From positions 1,495,001-1,559,000 of the forward strand of contig NZ_JAVIZM010000001.1 in NCBI RefSeq assembly GCF_031453555.1: a stretch of 64,000 nucleotides of DNA, in the 5' to 3' direction. Source of the DNA: Bacillus sp. SLBN-46 (GTDB taxonomy: Bacteria > Bacillota > Bacilli > Bacillales > Cytobacillaceae). Position numbers and translations under genes: made by a program. Below, one piece after another: positions 18,199 through 27,001 of the stretch; within the stretch, counting starts at the first letter, position 1; the number at the start of each line of letters is the position of its first letter. Under the pieces are notes generated by a model. That model saw nothing but the letters and a program-made list of their open reading frames with translations. It did no database searches and had not been told where the DNA came from.

Positions 18199-19386
18199 GT
18201 GGTAACAGATTTCTGTCTAAATACAACTAATATTCCTAAGGAATTGAAATTAATTTTTGAAATAATAAAGTTAGAAAATATAGAGAAGTTATCATCTAAC
18301 ATTAGAGATTTGTATAAAGATATTGATTGGACATTGTTTCTTGAGCTATCTATGCATCATAGGGTATACCCGTTGTTATTTAATAAATTAAGAAAGATTG
18401 AAGAAGGTTTGGTTCCCTTATATGTTATTCAGACAATAAATCGGACATATAAGACCAATACATTCCACATGTTATATCTAAGTAGAGAAATGGAACAAAT
18501 AAATGAACTTTTTAGATTAAGTCAGATACGCATATTATTTTTAAAGGGCCCAATTCTTGGGTCGGAGCTTTATGGGGATATTTCACTAAGAACATCTGGA
18601 GATTTAGATGTTCTAATTCCATTACCAGATTTAAATAAGGTGAATAAAATTCTCGTCCAGCAAGGATATGTAAAAGATGACTATATTCAAACTGTATTGA
18701 ATGACTGGACATGGAGACATCATCACATTACATATCTTCATCCTCAAAAGGGGATAAAATTAGAAATACATTGGAGATTAAATCCAGGACCAGGGATAGA
18801 GCCAAGTTTCTCTGAGTTATGGAGTAGGAAACAAGTAAGTTCACAAACTATTGATCCGCTTTATTTTTTGGGAAGAGAGGACTTATTTTTATTTCTAGTT
18901 TCGCATGGGGCTAGGCATGGCTGGTCGAGACTACGCTGGTTAGTGGATATAAACCAAATAATTAGAAAGAAAATAAACTGGGTAACACTTATTCCTCTTC
19001 TGAAAAAGCACCAATACCTGCATGTAGGAGGTCAGGCATTAATTTTAGCGTCCCAATTGTTGGGTTCCTCAATTACCAAAGAAATGAAGCCATTATTTAA
19101 AAAAAATGACTCAAAAAAATTAGCCCAGGATGCAATTTTTTATTTTATAAATATGGTGAATTTACATACTGAACCTGTACCCGACGACGTTTCAAGGTAT
19201 CACAAACGTCATTTGTTTTCATTAATGTCATTGAAGCAAAAGCTTTTATACCTCTTAAGTATTTTACATCCATATCCTGAGGATGCCAAAACCTTACCCT
19301 TACCGAAGAACCTTCACTTTTTATATTTTATATTACGCCCATTTTTATGGTTTTGGAGAAAAACTAGAACACAGGCAATTCAGTAG
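18199..19386 (+). CDS. Nucleotidyltransferase-fold protein of the lasso cluster
   Basis: A 395-residue NTP_transf_5 family protein. The core motif LKGPILGSELYGDISLRTSG-DLDVLIP holds the paired Asp of the nucleotidyltransferase fold, followed by LEIHWRLNPG and FLFLVSHGARHGWSRLRWLVD. Such proteins recur in paeninodin-type clusters but their reaction is not settled; proposals include adding a nucleotide or further phosphate groups. It starts with GTG behind GGAG. A paralogue closes the second peptide cluster (63105 to the window end), tying both systems together. Confidence 0.82.
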   Translation: MVTDFCLNTTNIPKELKLIFEIIKLENIEKLSSNIRDLYKDIDWTLFLELSMHHRVYPLLFNKLRKIEEGLVPLYVIQTINRTYKTNTFHMLYLSREMEQINELFRLSQIRILFLKGPILGSELYGDISLRTSGDLDVLIPLPDLNKVNKILVQQGYVKDDYIQTVLNDWTWRHHHITYLHPQKGIKLEIHWRLNPGPGIEPSFSELWSRKQVSSQTIDPLYFLGREDLFLFLVSHGARHGWSRLRWLVDINQIIRKKINWVTLIPLLKKHQYLHVGGQALILASQLLGSSITKEMKPLFKKNDSKKLAQDAIFYFINMVNLHTEPVPDDVSRYHKRHLFSLMSLKQKLLYLLSILHPYPEDAKTLPLPKNLHFLYFILRPFLWFWRKTRTQAIQ

Positions 19387-19398
19387 GAGGAAACGAAA

Positions 19399-21198
19399 TT
19401 GAAACATTTGCTGTATTTTACTAAGCAGCTTTATTCCTTTTCAGGAAAAATCCTTTATTTAAATCTCCTTGGTATGGTTTTTGTTAGCTTCCTGGAGAGC
19501 ATAGGAATAATTTTATTAATTCCTTTGGTTAGCCTTACGGGTATTCTAGACGTTAGTTTGACTAAAAGTCCAGTTATTTTATGGGTTTCAGAATTTTTTA
19601 AAAACATACCAATTACTTTAAGTTTAGCAATTATTTTAGGAATCTATGTCCTATTAATAATAGGACAAAGTATTTTCCAAAGAAAACAAATGATGCAAAA
19701 TGTAAAAATACAACAAGGATTTACTCGATATTTGAGGGAAGAAACATACAAAGCATTACTCCAATCAAACTGGGGATTTTTCTTAAATAAAAAAAAATCT
19801 GACATTATAAACTTAATGACGACCGAGCTTGCTCGTGTTAGCGGTGGAACATATATGTTTTTACAGTTTTTAACTTCACTTGTTTTTACACTGATACAGG
19901 TTGTAATTGCCTTTTTATTATCTCCTCAAATGTCTATGTTCGTAATACTTTTTGGCATAGCGTTAATCTATTGTTCCAGAAGGTTTATTAAAAAATCAAA
20001 CTCATTAGGAGAAGAAACTCTGGATTTATCTCACACTTATTTGGCTGGTATTTCGGATCATTTCAATGGAATTAAGGATATTAAAAGTAATAGACTTGAA
20101 ATGTCTCACCTAAAGTGGTTTCAAAACCTTTGTAGTCAAATGGAGAGAAATGTAAATGAATTAATTAAAATGAGAACCCTATCACAGTCAATATATAAAA
20201 TTGTATCAGCCATACTGATTGCTATTTTTGTATTTTTTTCTATAAAAATGTTTCATGCTCAAACTGCTCAATTAATGCTCATTTTATTAATATTTTCTAG
20301 AATATGGCCCCAATTTTCTTCCATTCAGTCAAATTTAGAACAGTTAGGTGCAATAATCCCATCCTTCAAGGCGTTAATTGAATTAAAAAACGAGTGTAAG
20401 GTTGCCAAGGAATTTAATGATAAAGAGAGTCAAAACATTAGGCCATTATTTTTAAAAAAAGGATTTGAATGTCGCAACATTGTCTTTCGGTACGATTTAA
20501 ATGAACCCATATTTGCCTTGAAAAATATAAATTTGCATATACCTGTTAATAAAATGACAGCGATAGTGGGACGTTCAGGAGCTGGGAAAAGTACTCTTAT
20601 TGATATAATAATGGGCCTTAATAAACCAGAGCTGGGTCAATTGTTAATGGACGATACAATACTAACAACAGAGAAGTTGCTATCTTTGAGGGAATCAATT
20701 AGCTATGTTCCACAAGATCCATTTTTATTTAATGCCACTATAAGAGAGAATTTGTATATTATCAATCAGAATTCAAGTGAAGAACAACTTTGGGAGGCAT
20801 TGGAATTTGCTACTGCTGCTGACTTTGTCAGAAAGCTACCTAGTGGATTGGATACCCTGATTGGAGATAGAGGAGTTAGACTTTCTGGAGGGGAACGACA
20901 AAGGCTTGTTCTTACTCGAGCTATTTTACGCAATCCATCCATTCTTATTTTAGATGAAGCAACAAGTGCATTAGATAGTGAAAATGAATCAAAGATTCAA
21001 ACTGCGCTGGAAAGCCTAAAGGGAAAAATGACGATCATTGTTATCGCACATCGCTTGTCAACTATTCGTAATGCTGATCAGGTAATCGTTTTAGATAATG
21101 GCAAGGTTATTCAACAAGGACAATTTAACCAACTTACCAGTGAAAAAAAAGGAATGTTTAGTAATTTGTTAAGAAAACAAATGGGAATTAGTCTCTAA
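19399..21198 (+). CDS. ABC exporter, lasso peptide (fused membrane-ATPase)
   Basis: A 599-residue half-transporter: about six membrane helices in the first ~320 residues, then an ATPase with Walker A GRSGAGKST, signature LSGGERQRL and Walker B ILILDEATSALD. It probably exports and gives immunity to the mature lasso peptide. It is the last gene of the operon and starts at a TTG behind GTAGGAGG. It resembles the PglK-like transporter at 33968 in length and layout, but cluster position argues for peptide export. Confidence 0.87.
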   Translation: MKHLLYFTKQLYSFSGKILYLNLLGMVFVSFLESIGIILLIPLVSLTGILDVSLTKSPVILWVSEFFKNIPITLSLAIILGIYVLLIIGQSIFQRKQMMQNVKIQQGFTRYLREETYKALLQSNWGFFLNKKKSDIINLMTTELARVSGGTYMFLQFLTSLVFTLIQVVIAFLLSPQMSMFVILFGIALIYCSRRFIKKSNSLGEETLDLSHTYLAGISDHFNGIKDIKSNRLEMSHLKWFQNLCSQMERNVNELIKMRTLSQSIYKIVSAILIAIFVFFSIKMFHAQTAQLMLILLIFSRIWPQFSSIQSNLEQLGAIIPSFKALIELKNECKVAKEFNDKESQNIRPLFLKKGFECRNIVFRYDLNEPIFALKNINLHIPVNKMTAIVGRSGAGKSTLIDIIMGLNKPELGQLLMDDTILTTEKLLSLRESISYVPQDPFLFNATIRENLYIINQNSSEEQLWEALEFATAADFVRKLPSGLDTLIGDRGVRLSGGERQRLVLTRAILRNPSILILDEATSALDSENESKIQTALESLKGKMTIIVIAHRLSTIRNADQVIVLDNGKVIQQGQFNQLTSEKKGMFSNLLRKQMGISL

Positions 21199-21228
21199 GT
21201 GGTTCTTAAATTATCTTTTTATTTATTA

Positions 21229-21257
21229 TTGACTCGTTCTATATAAAGAACTATTAT
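21229..21257 (+). promoter_or_regulatory. Sigma-A promoter of the polysaccharide operon
   Basis: TTGACT (21229-21234), a 17-bp spacer and TATTAT (21252-21257). The spacer consists almost wholly of the operator GTTCTATATAAAGAAC, so repressor and RNA polymerase could not bind together. Confidence 0.82.
21236..21251. promoter_or_regulatory. SinR-type operator (eps, site 1)
   Basis: GTTCTATATAAAGAAC fills the spacer between -35 and -10 of the eps promoter. This is the clearest operator placement in the window. Confidence 0.82.
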
Positions 21258-21306
21258 ATAAATAACTAGATATAAATTAGCCTTTGTAAATTTTTTTAGA
21301 AAACTT

Positions 21307-21322
21307 GTTCTTTATTCAGAAC
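21307..21322. promoter_or_regulatory. SinR-type operator (eps, site 2)
   Basis: GTTCTTTATTCAGAAC lies 71 bp after site 1 and 45 bp before the wzz-like gene. Confidence 0.72.
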
Positions 21323-21366
21323 TAATGGTTCAATTGAATGTAAAATCTTAAAGTAAAGGTGATATT

Positions 21367-22074
21367 GTGAATCCAACTCATAAAGCTAAAGATATAAATT
21401 TAATGGAGATTTTTCTAGTTATAAAGCGCCGCATTTGGATTTTTGTTGGGGTAGTTTTTCTTGCTAGTATAGTGGGCGGATTTCTAAATAGTTCAACATC
21501 TGTTCCACTGTTTCAATCATCCACTAAGATTATTTTTGATGCAGATGCAAAAGGACAAAAAACACTACAAGTAATTATAAGAGATTCAGCTGTGTTAGAT
21601 AATGTGATTGAAAAGTTGAAATTAAATGAAACGGCAGACTCCTTAGCTGGAAAAATTAGTGTTTCAAGTGTTGATGAAACTCAGGTGGTAAGTATTAGTG
21701 TTATTTATTCTGAGGCCAACACGGCAGCAAAAATTGCAGACACAACAGCTGAAGTATTCATTGGGATAGTGCCGGAATATTCAACCAATGATTATGTTCG
21801 AATATTATCTAAAGCAAAAGTAAGAGATGTTCCCATAAACCCTAAAAGTAATAATAAATTGTACTTAGCAATTATAGGAGGCTTTGTTGCAGGTTTTGGA
21901 CTAATATTTTTCTTAGAGTCTTTAGATGATAAGATTCGATCTAAAAATGACATTGAATTATTCCTTGAGCTTCCAGTTCTAGGGGGAGTGTCGAAAGTGA
22001 ACAAAAGGAATGTAAAAAGAAAGACCAATAAAATTCAACTTGATGTAAGGGGGGAGACAATTGGCTATAAGTAA
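21367..22074 (+). CDS. Wzz/EpsA-like chain-length and kinase-activating membrane protein
   Basis: A 235-residue polysaccharide co-polymerase. It has two membrane segments (IWIFVGVVFLASIVGGF near residue 25 and LYLAIIGGFVAGFGLIFF near residue 175) around an extracellular domain, and the Pro-rich AKVRDVPINPKSN before the second helix. Like EpsA/CapA it should set chain length and activate the cytoplasmic kinase encoded next. GTG start with AAAGGTGAT upstream; the end overlaps the kinase gene by 14 bp. Confidence 0.88.
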   Translation: MNPTHKAKDINLMEIFLVIKRRIWIFVGVVFLASIVGGFLNSSTSVPLFQSSTKIIFDADAKGQKTLQVIIRDSAVLDNVIEKLKLNETADSLAGKISVSSVDETQVVSISVIYSEANTAAKIADTTAEVFIGIVPEYSTNDYVRILSKAKVRDVPINPKSNNKLYLAIIGGFVAGFGLIFFLESLDDKIRSKNDIELFLELPVLGGVSKVNKRNVKRKTNKIQLDVRGETIGYK

Positions 22075-22717
22075 ACGGAAATTTTTAGCTGAATCTAAAA
22101 AAAGGGCAATTATAACTAATTCTTACCCTGAATCTGTGATTTCGGAACAATACCGAATGATTCAAACAAATATAAAATTTGTGATGTCTGATCAAAAAAG
22201 TCAAACCTTCCTAATTACTTCGCCTTGCGACATGGAAGGAAAATCTACAATCACAGCAAACTTAGCCGTGTCTATAGCCCAACAGAAAAAAAAAGTTTTA
22301 GTCATTGATGCAAATCTTCGAAAACCTGCTTTACATTCATTTTTTAAAGCACAAAATTCAAATGGATTAACAGACGTTATAACGGGCAGGCTGTCCTTTA
22401 ATGAGGCTGTTTACCATACTGAGACTTGGAGGCTTGATCTTCTTTCGAGTGGAATTGTCCCATTGAACCCGGTGGAATTGCTTGGTTCACAAATGATGGA
22501 AGAATTGTTAAGCAAAGTGAAGCAAATGTACGATGTTGTTTTGATTGATTCCTATGCAGTTCTTGAAGTAACTGATACTAGGCTTCTAGCAAATCAGTGT
22601 GATGGAGTAGTTTTGGTTATTAAGAAAGATAAAACAAAATTAACAAAGGCTACTGAGGCAAAAAAAGTTTTAGAATTTGCCAAAGCAAAAATAGTTGGAG
22701 TGGTTTTGAACCAATAG
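22061..22717 (+). CDS. EpsB/CapB-like tyrosine kinase
   Basis: A 218-residue BY-kinase. It has SEQYRMIQTNIKF, a Walker A segment MEGKSTITANLAVSIAQ (the usual Gly-rich turn reads CDMEGKST), Walker A' VLVIDANLRKPALH and Walker B YDVVLIDSYA. It is thought to control polysaccharide assembly with the Wzz-like partner. The protein ends VVGVVLNQ, so I see no Tyr-rich tail of the sort that is autophosphorylated in longer relatives. The Walker A' and B acidic residues are intact. TTG start behind GGGGGGAG. Confidence 0.88.
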   Translation: MAISKRKFLAESKKRAIITNSYPESVISEQYRMIQTNIKFVMSDQKSQTFLITSPCDMEGKSTITANLAVSIAQQKKKVLVIDANLRKPALHSFFKAQNSNGLTDVITGRLSFNEAVYHTETWRLDLLSSGIVPLNPVELLGSQMMEELLSKVKQMYDVVLIDSYAVLEVTDTRLLANQCDGVVLVIKKDKTKLTKATEAKKVLEFAKAKIVGVVLNQ

Positions 22718-22751
22718 GTAAGAAAATAAAGGGACTAATTTTTCTTTCTTT

Positions 22752-22767
22752 GTTCTTTATTAAGCAC
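22752..22767. promoter_or_regulatory. Imperfect SinR-type site before EAR
   Basis: GTTCTTTATTAAGCAC has one intact half-site and one mismatch in the other. It is inside the operon, just before the EAR RNA, and may be a relic or weak site. Confidence 0.35.
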
Positions 22768-22784
22768 GATATATATCTTTTATA

Positions 22785-22900
22785 GATTGGTGATGTCTCC
22801 TTTCCAATATCCATGGAGGCACTCGGTCATGCTGTGGGTTTAAGACCTTAGACGCAAGTCGTCGAAAGTATGATGTGAGGACGGGTTAGATGCCCACACT
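22785..22900 (+). ncRNA. EAR element (eps-associated RNA)
   Basis: It lies between the kinase (EpsB-like) and dehydratase (EpsC-like) genes, exactly where the EAR processive-antitermination RNA lies in B. subtilis eps. Visible pairings are GTCTCC/GGAGGC (22795-22800 with 22815-22820) and TGTGGG/CCCACA (22833-22838 with 22893-22898), enclosing GACCTTAGACGCAAGTCGTC and further small helices. EAR lets RNA polymerase read through downstream terminators; one such terminator sits at 28031-28060. The identification rests on position and structure, not an alignment. Confidence 0.8.
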
Positions 22901-22903
22901 TAA

Positions 22904-22959
22904 TTAAAATGGTTAAGTATGCGTTCTTAGTTTAAAGTGCACGTACTTAACCATTTTAA
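22904..22959 (+). repeat. 16-bp inverted repeat after EAR
   Basis: TTAAAATGGTTAAGTA and its perfect complement are separated by 24 nt. No T-run follows, so it is not a standard terminator; it directly precedes the ribosome site of the 46-aa gene and could control its translation or mRNA processing. Confidence 0.7.
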
Positions 22960-22976
22960 AATGAAGGAGTTTGAAT

Positions 22977-23117
22977 ATGAAGGATGTAAATGATTTTCCA
23001 AAATCAGTTAAGAAGGCAGTTAGATATATCAAGCAAGAGGCAACTAAAGACCAACTGTATGAAATTAAGAGACTAATAGATAGTGCAATCAAGTTAAGAC
23101 ATCGAAGGGTGAATTAA
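22977..23117 (+). CDS. 46-residue small protein after EAR
   Basis: An ATG with AAGGAG 7 bp upstream opens a 46-residue frame: MKDVNDFPKSVKKAVRYIKQ, then EATKDQLYEIKRLIDSAIKL and RHRRVN. It is a basic, probably two-helix peptide with no membrane segment. I do not recognise the family. It lies 26 bp before the epsC-like gene and should be cotranscribed with it. Good ribosome site and codon pattern support expression. A link to the SinR homologue in this locus is possible by size but unsupported by motif. Confidence 0.6.
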   Translation: MKDVNDFPKSVKKAVRYIKQEATKDQLYEIKRLIDSAIKLRHRRVN

Positions 23118-23143
23118 ACCAGATGTGAGGAAGGAGAGGAAGT

Positions 23144-24970
23144 ATGACATATCGCCAACGAATGTCACTTTTTGTGATTATTGATTCATGTATTGTCTTA
23201 ACAGCTATTTTTGTTAGCCGTTTTTTTGTTAACGGAACGATTCAAGTGATTACCTTCCCAATTGTTTTAAGTTCAATTGTTATTTTGCTAAGTCATCTTT
23301 TATTATCATTTAAATTTCATTTATACAATAAAGCCTGGGAGTACGCCAGTGTAGGTGAGTTAATAAGTATTTTAAAAGTGGTTACAACCTCTATTCTAAT
23401 TGCTGCAATAGTACAACGTGGTGTGATCCATGAAATATTCTTTCGACTACTTTCAGTTACTTGGTTACTTAACATGTCATTAATTGGGGGTTCGCGGTTT
23501 TGCTGGAGAATGCTAAGAGATTCAAAGCTTAATAAAAAGGATAATAAAAAGAGGACTCTTATTATCGGAGCAGGGTCGGCGGGGACTATGGTGGTAAGAC
23601 AATTACAAAAGAATAATCACACTGATTTAGTACCGGTGGGTTTTATTGATGATGATGAAAGAAAGCATAAACTTGATATTTTAGGACTACCTGTTATTGG
23701 TGGGACAAAAAAGATTGTAGCAGCTGTAAAAGAATTAGATATAGAAAATATTGTAATAGCCATTCCTTCATTAAGTAAAAGAGAGCTTAATAGTATTTTT
23801 CAAGAATGTGCAAAAACAGAGGCAAAAACGCAAATTCTTCCAATGCTTGAAGATCTAATGACAGGGAAAGTTTCTGTTAATCAATTTAGAGATGTTCAAG
23901 TAGAAGATTTACTTGGAAGAGAACCCATTGATCTGGATATAGAAAGTATTTCAGAGAACATCAAGGGTAAAGTTGTTTTAGTTTCAGGTGCAGGTGGGTC
24001 TATTGGTTCTGAAATTTGTCGGCAAATTTCAAATTTTAAACCAAAGCAGCTTATTTTATTAGGACATGGTGAAAACAGTATCTACTCTATTGAAATGGAA
24101 TTAAAAGAAACCTATAGAAAAAGTGGCATTCAATTGGTCCCAGTTATTGCTGATATACAGGATGAAAAGAAAATGATGTCTGTAATGAGTGTATTTCAAC
24201 CAGATACGGTTTATCATGCTGCTGCTCATAAGCATGTTCCTTTAATGGAATCTAATCCTGAGGAAGCGGTAAAGAATAACATAATTGGTACAATGAATAT
24301 TGCCAAGGCTGCTAGTTGGAACGGTATTAAAACGTTTGTGATGATATCAACAGATAAGGCGGTTAATCCAACAAGTGTGATGGGTGCTTCCAAAAGGCTA
24401 GCAGAGATGATTATCCAAAATATGGACCAGGAAAGTGCAACTAAATTTGTTACGGTTCGATTTGGAAATGTCCTCGGTAGCAGAGGCAGTGTAATCCCTT
24501 TATTTAAAAGGCAAATTGAAAAGGGCGGACCTGTAACCGTGACCCATCCCGATATGATTCGATACTTTATGACCATTCCTGAAGCATCGAGATTGGTTCT
24601 CCAAGCGGGGGCTCTTGCGAACGGGGGAGAAATATTTGTCTTAGATATGGGGGATCCAGTTAAGATTGTTGATTTGGCAAGAAACTTAATCAAACTATCT
24701 GGAAATTCTATTGATGATATTGGAATTGAATACACTGGAATTAGACCTGGAGAAAAGCTTTTTGAAGAATTATTAAAAGAGGATGAAGTTCATGAAGAAC
24801 AGATCTATCCAAAGATTTATATTGGAAAAACCTCCGAAATTCTAACTGAAGAAATAAACGATATTATTTCTAGTTACTCCCGTCTTAATAAAGAAGAGAT
24901 ACGGGAAAGGCTTATTTTATTAGCAAATTATAAAGTATTATCGCAACCTCAAATATCTATGTCTGTTTAA
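23144..24970 (+). CDS. EpsC-like UDP-GlcNAc 4,6-dehydratase (membrane)
   Basis: A 608-residue CapD/PglF/EpsC family protein. About four membrane helices (residues ~10-120) are followed by a CoA-binding-like Rossmann domain ([15 protein letters not shown]) and a second Rossmann domain with [13 protein letters not shown] and the catalytic region [20 protein letters not shown]. It makes UDP-4-keto-6-deoxy-GlcNAc, the first step to UDP-bacillosamine, with the EpsN- and EpsM-like enzymes encoded at 28.9-30.7 kb. ATG start with GGAAGGAGAGG. Confidence 0.92.
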   Translation: MTYRQRMSLFVIIDSCIVLTAIFVSRFFVNGTIQVITFPIVLSSIVILLSHLLLSFKFHLYNKAWEYASVGELISILKVVTTSILIAAIVQRGVIHEIFFRLLSVTWLLNMSLIGGSRFCWRMLRDSKLNKKDNKKRTLIIGAGSAGTMVVRQLQKNNHTDLVPVGFIDDDERKHKLDILGLPVIGGTKKIVAAVKELDIENIVIAIPSLSKRELNSIFQECAKTEAKTQILPMLEDLMTGKVSVNQFRDVQVEDLLGREPIDLDIESISENIKGKVVLVSGAGGSIGSEICRQISNFKPKQLILLGHGENSIYSIEMELKETYRKSGIQLVPVIADIQDEKKMMSVMSVFQPDTVYHAAAHKHVPLMESNPEEAVKNNIIGTMNIAKAASWNGIKTFVMISTDKAVNPTSVMGASKRLAEMIIQNMDQESATKFVTVRFGNVLGSRGSVIPLFKRQIEKGGPVTVTHPDMIRYFMTIPEASRLVLQAGALANGGEIFVLDMGDPVKIVDLARNLIKLSGNSIDDIGIEYTGIRPGEKLFEELLKEDEVHEEQIYPKIYIGKTSEILTEEINDIISSYSRLNKEEIRERLILLANYKVLSQPQISMSV

Positions 24971-24984
24971 AGGAGTGTAAGAAA

Positions 24985-25863
24985 TTGAAGGTAAGAAAAG
25001 CAATTATTCCCGCTGCAGGACTTGGAACAAGATTTCTTCCAGCCACAAAGGCAATGCCGAAAGAAATGCTGCCAATTGTTGATAAGCCAACCATCCAATA
25101 TATCGTAGAAGAAGCTGTGGAATCTGGAATTGAAGATATTATTATTGTAACGGGTAAAGGAAAAAGGGCGATAGAGGATCACTTTGACCACTCTTTTGAA
25201 CTAGAAAACAACTTATTAGAAAAAGGTAAAATAGAATTGTTAAGTGAAGTACAAAAATCTTCCAACCTGGTAGATATACACTATATCCGTCAAAAGGAGC
25301 CTAAGGGTCTAGGACATGCCATTTGGTGTGCCAGAAAGTTCATTGGTGACGAGCCATTTGCCGTGCTGCTAGGTGACGATATAGTAACAGCTGAAAAACC
25401 CTGCTTAAAACAAATGATAGAACAATATGAAAGATATAATGCCTCTATACTGGGGGTGCAGACAGTACCTGACAACCAAGTTTCTAGATATGGTATTGTG
25501 GGCGGAAGAAGTATAGGTGAACGTTTCTATAGTGTCGATAGCTTAGTGGAAAAGCCAAAACAAGAAGACGCTCCTTCAAATCTAGCCATTCTAGGTCGAT
25601 ATATTTTAAGTCCTAAGATTTTTGACATATTAAACAAACAAGAACCTGGGGCGGGTGGAGAGATTCAACTTACCGATGCTATTGCTGCTTTGAACCATTA
25701 TGAAGCCGTTTATGCATATGACTTTGAAGGTACGAGGTATGATGTAGGGGAAAAAATGGGATTTATTCAAACAACAATTGAATTTGCTTTGAAGAACAAG
25801 GATTTAAGAAGTCAATTATTGGATTATCTCTCTTCTACGTTAGATAGAGAACTAATTAAATAA
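24985..25863 (+). CDS. UTP-glucose-1-phosphate uridylyltransferase (GtaB/GalU family)
   Basis: A 292-residue nucleotidyltransferase with [16 protein letters not shown] near the start, [35 protein letters not shown] and [13 protein letters not shown]. It makes UDP-glucose, which GalE (27002) can turn to UDP-galactose for the polysaccharide. Length matches GtaB (292). TTG start behind AAGGAGTG, 14 bp after the dehydratase. It is likely a dedicated copy next to a housekeeping gtaB elsewhere. Confidence 0.93.
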   Translation: MKVRKAIIPAAGLGTRFLPATKAMPKEMLPIVDKPTIQYIVEEAVESGIEDIIIVTGKGKRAIEDHFDHSFELENNLLEKGKIELLSEVQKSSNLVDIHYIRQKEPKGLGHAIWCARKFIGDEPFAVLLGDDIVTAEKPCLKQMIEQYERYNASILGVQTVPDNQVSRYGIVGGRSIGERFYSVDSLVEKPKQEDAPSNLAILGRYILSPKIFDILNKQEPGAGGEIQLTDAIAALNHYEAVYAYDFEGTRYDVGEKMGFIQTTIEFALKNKDLRSQLLDYLSSTLDRELIK

Positions 25864-25903
25864 CTTTGTATAATTTTTTTAATACTCTGAAAGGACCTGT
25901 TGT

Positions 25904-26974
25904 ATGACTGTCCTCTGGATTAATCTTACTATAGTATTTTTATGTTCATTACTTTCCCGTTATTTTTCAAGAGCCCTAGTATTTAATGATACATTGGTGT
26001 CATTTAGACCTAATAAATTATTTGCATTATTTACTATCATATCATTTATTTTAGTTTCTGGACTGCGTAATAATATAGGAGATACACCATTCTATATTCA
26101 TACCTACAAAATCACTAATTTTACTTGGGAGTTAGTAAAAACTCAAGATGATATAGGATTTTCCATTCTTCAAATGATTTTAAAAAGCTATTCTGATGAT
26201 CCGCAAATACTTATTTTTACTACTGCCCTAATAACAAATACTCTGATCGTTTTGGGCTTATTTAAATATTCGAGATTAGTTGAACTGAGTATCTATGTTT
26301 ATATAACTGGCGGCTTGTTTTTGGTTACAATGAATGGAATAAGACAATGTTTAGCTACAGCTATATTTTTTACTGCAACTAAATATTTAATTGGAGGTAA
26401 TTGGTTTAAATATACACTAGTTGTAATTTTTGCATCATTTTTTCACCAAAGTGCACTTATCCTAATTCCTATATATTTTTTAGTGAGGTTTAGAGCTTGG
26501 TCGAAGGCCACACTAATCCTATTACTTTTTTCAGTACTAATTGTTTTAGGGTTTAATCAGTTTTCTAGTATATTATTTTCTGCTATCGAGAATAGCCAAT
26601 ACGGTGTATATAGCAATTTTAATGAAGGTGGAGCAAATATTATTAGGGTAATCGTTTTCGCGATTCCATTGGTAATTGCTTTCTTTGGTAGAGATAAATT
26701 AAGAGAAATGTATCCAGAAAGTGATTTTATAGTAAATATGTCCATTATCGGTTTGACTTTTATGATTATTTCAACCGCAAATTGGATTTTTGCTAGATTT
26801 AATATTTATTTTGAACTTTACCAAATCATATTAATTTCTTGGGTGGTCAAGGTTTTTAGAATTAAGGACCAGAAACTTGTATATTATGCAATCGTATTAT
26901 GCTACTTTGCTTATTATTACTACGAAAGTGTTATGAACTTAAATATTAAATATGGAAGTAATTATTTTGGTTAA
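25904..26974 (+). CDS. EpsG-family membrane protein (likely polymerase)
   Basis: A 356-residue protein with about ten hydrophobic segments. SGLRNNIGDTPFYIHTY near residue 50 and NGIRQCLATAIFFTATKYLI near residue 150 match the EpsG family, the Wzy-type polymerase candidate of eps loci. It is the only Wzy-like gene I find in the window. The reaction would be transfer of the growing chain onto lipid-linked repeat units at the outer membrane face. ATG start with AAAGGACC; 41 bp after gtaB-like. Confidence 0.83.
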   Translation: MTVLWINLTIVFLCSLLSRYFSRALVFNDTLVSFRPNKLFALFTIISFILVSGLRNNIGDTPFYIHTYKITNFTWELVKTQDDIGFSILQMILKSYSDDPQILIFTTALITNTLIVLGLFKYSRLVELSIYVYITGGLFLVTMNGIRQCLATAIFFTATKYLIGGNWFKYTLVVIFASFFHQSALILIPIYFLVRFRAWSKATLILLLFSVLIVLGFNQFSSILFSAIENSQYGVYSNFNEGGANIIRVIVFAIPLVIAFFGRDKLREMYPESDFIVNMSIIGLTFMIISTANWIFARFNIYFELYQIILISWVVKVFRIKDQKLVYYAIVLCYFAYYYYESVMNLNIKYGSNYFG

Positions 26975-27001
26975 AAAACAAAATAGTTTAGGGGGGGAAT
27001 T

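Noticed and set aside
22785..22900. Second c-di-GMP riboswitch
   Set aside because: It lacks the GGACGCAAAGCC block; GACGCAAGTC is only superficially similar, and location between epsB-like and epsC-like genes fits EAR.
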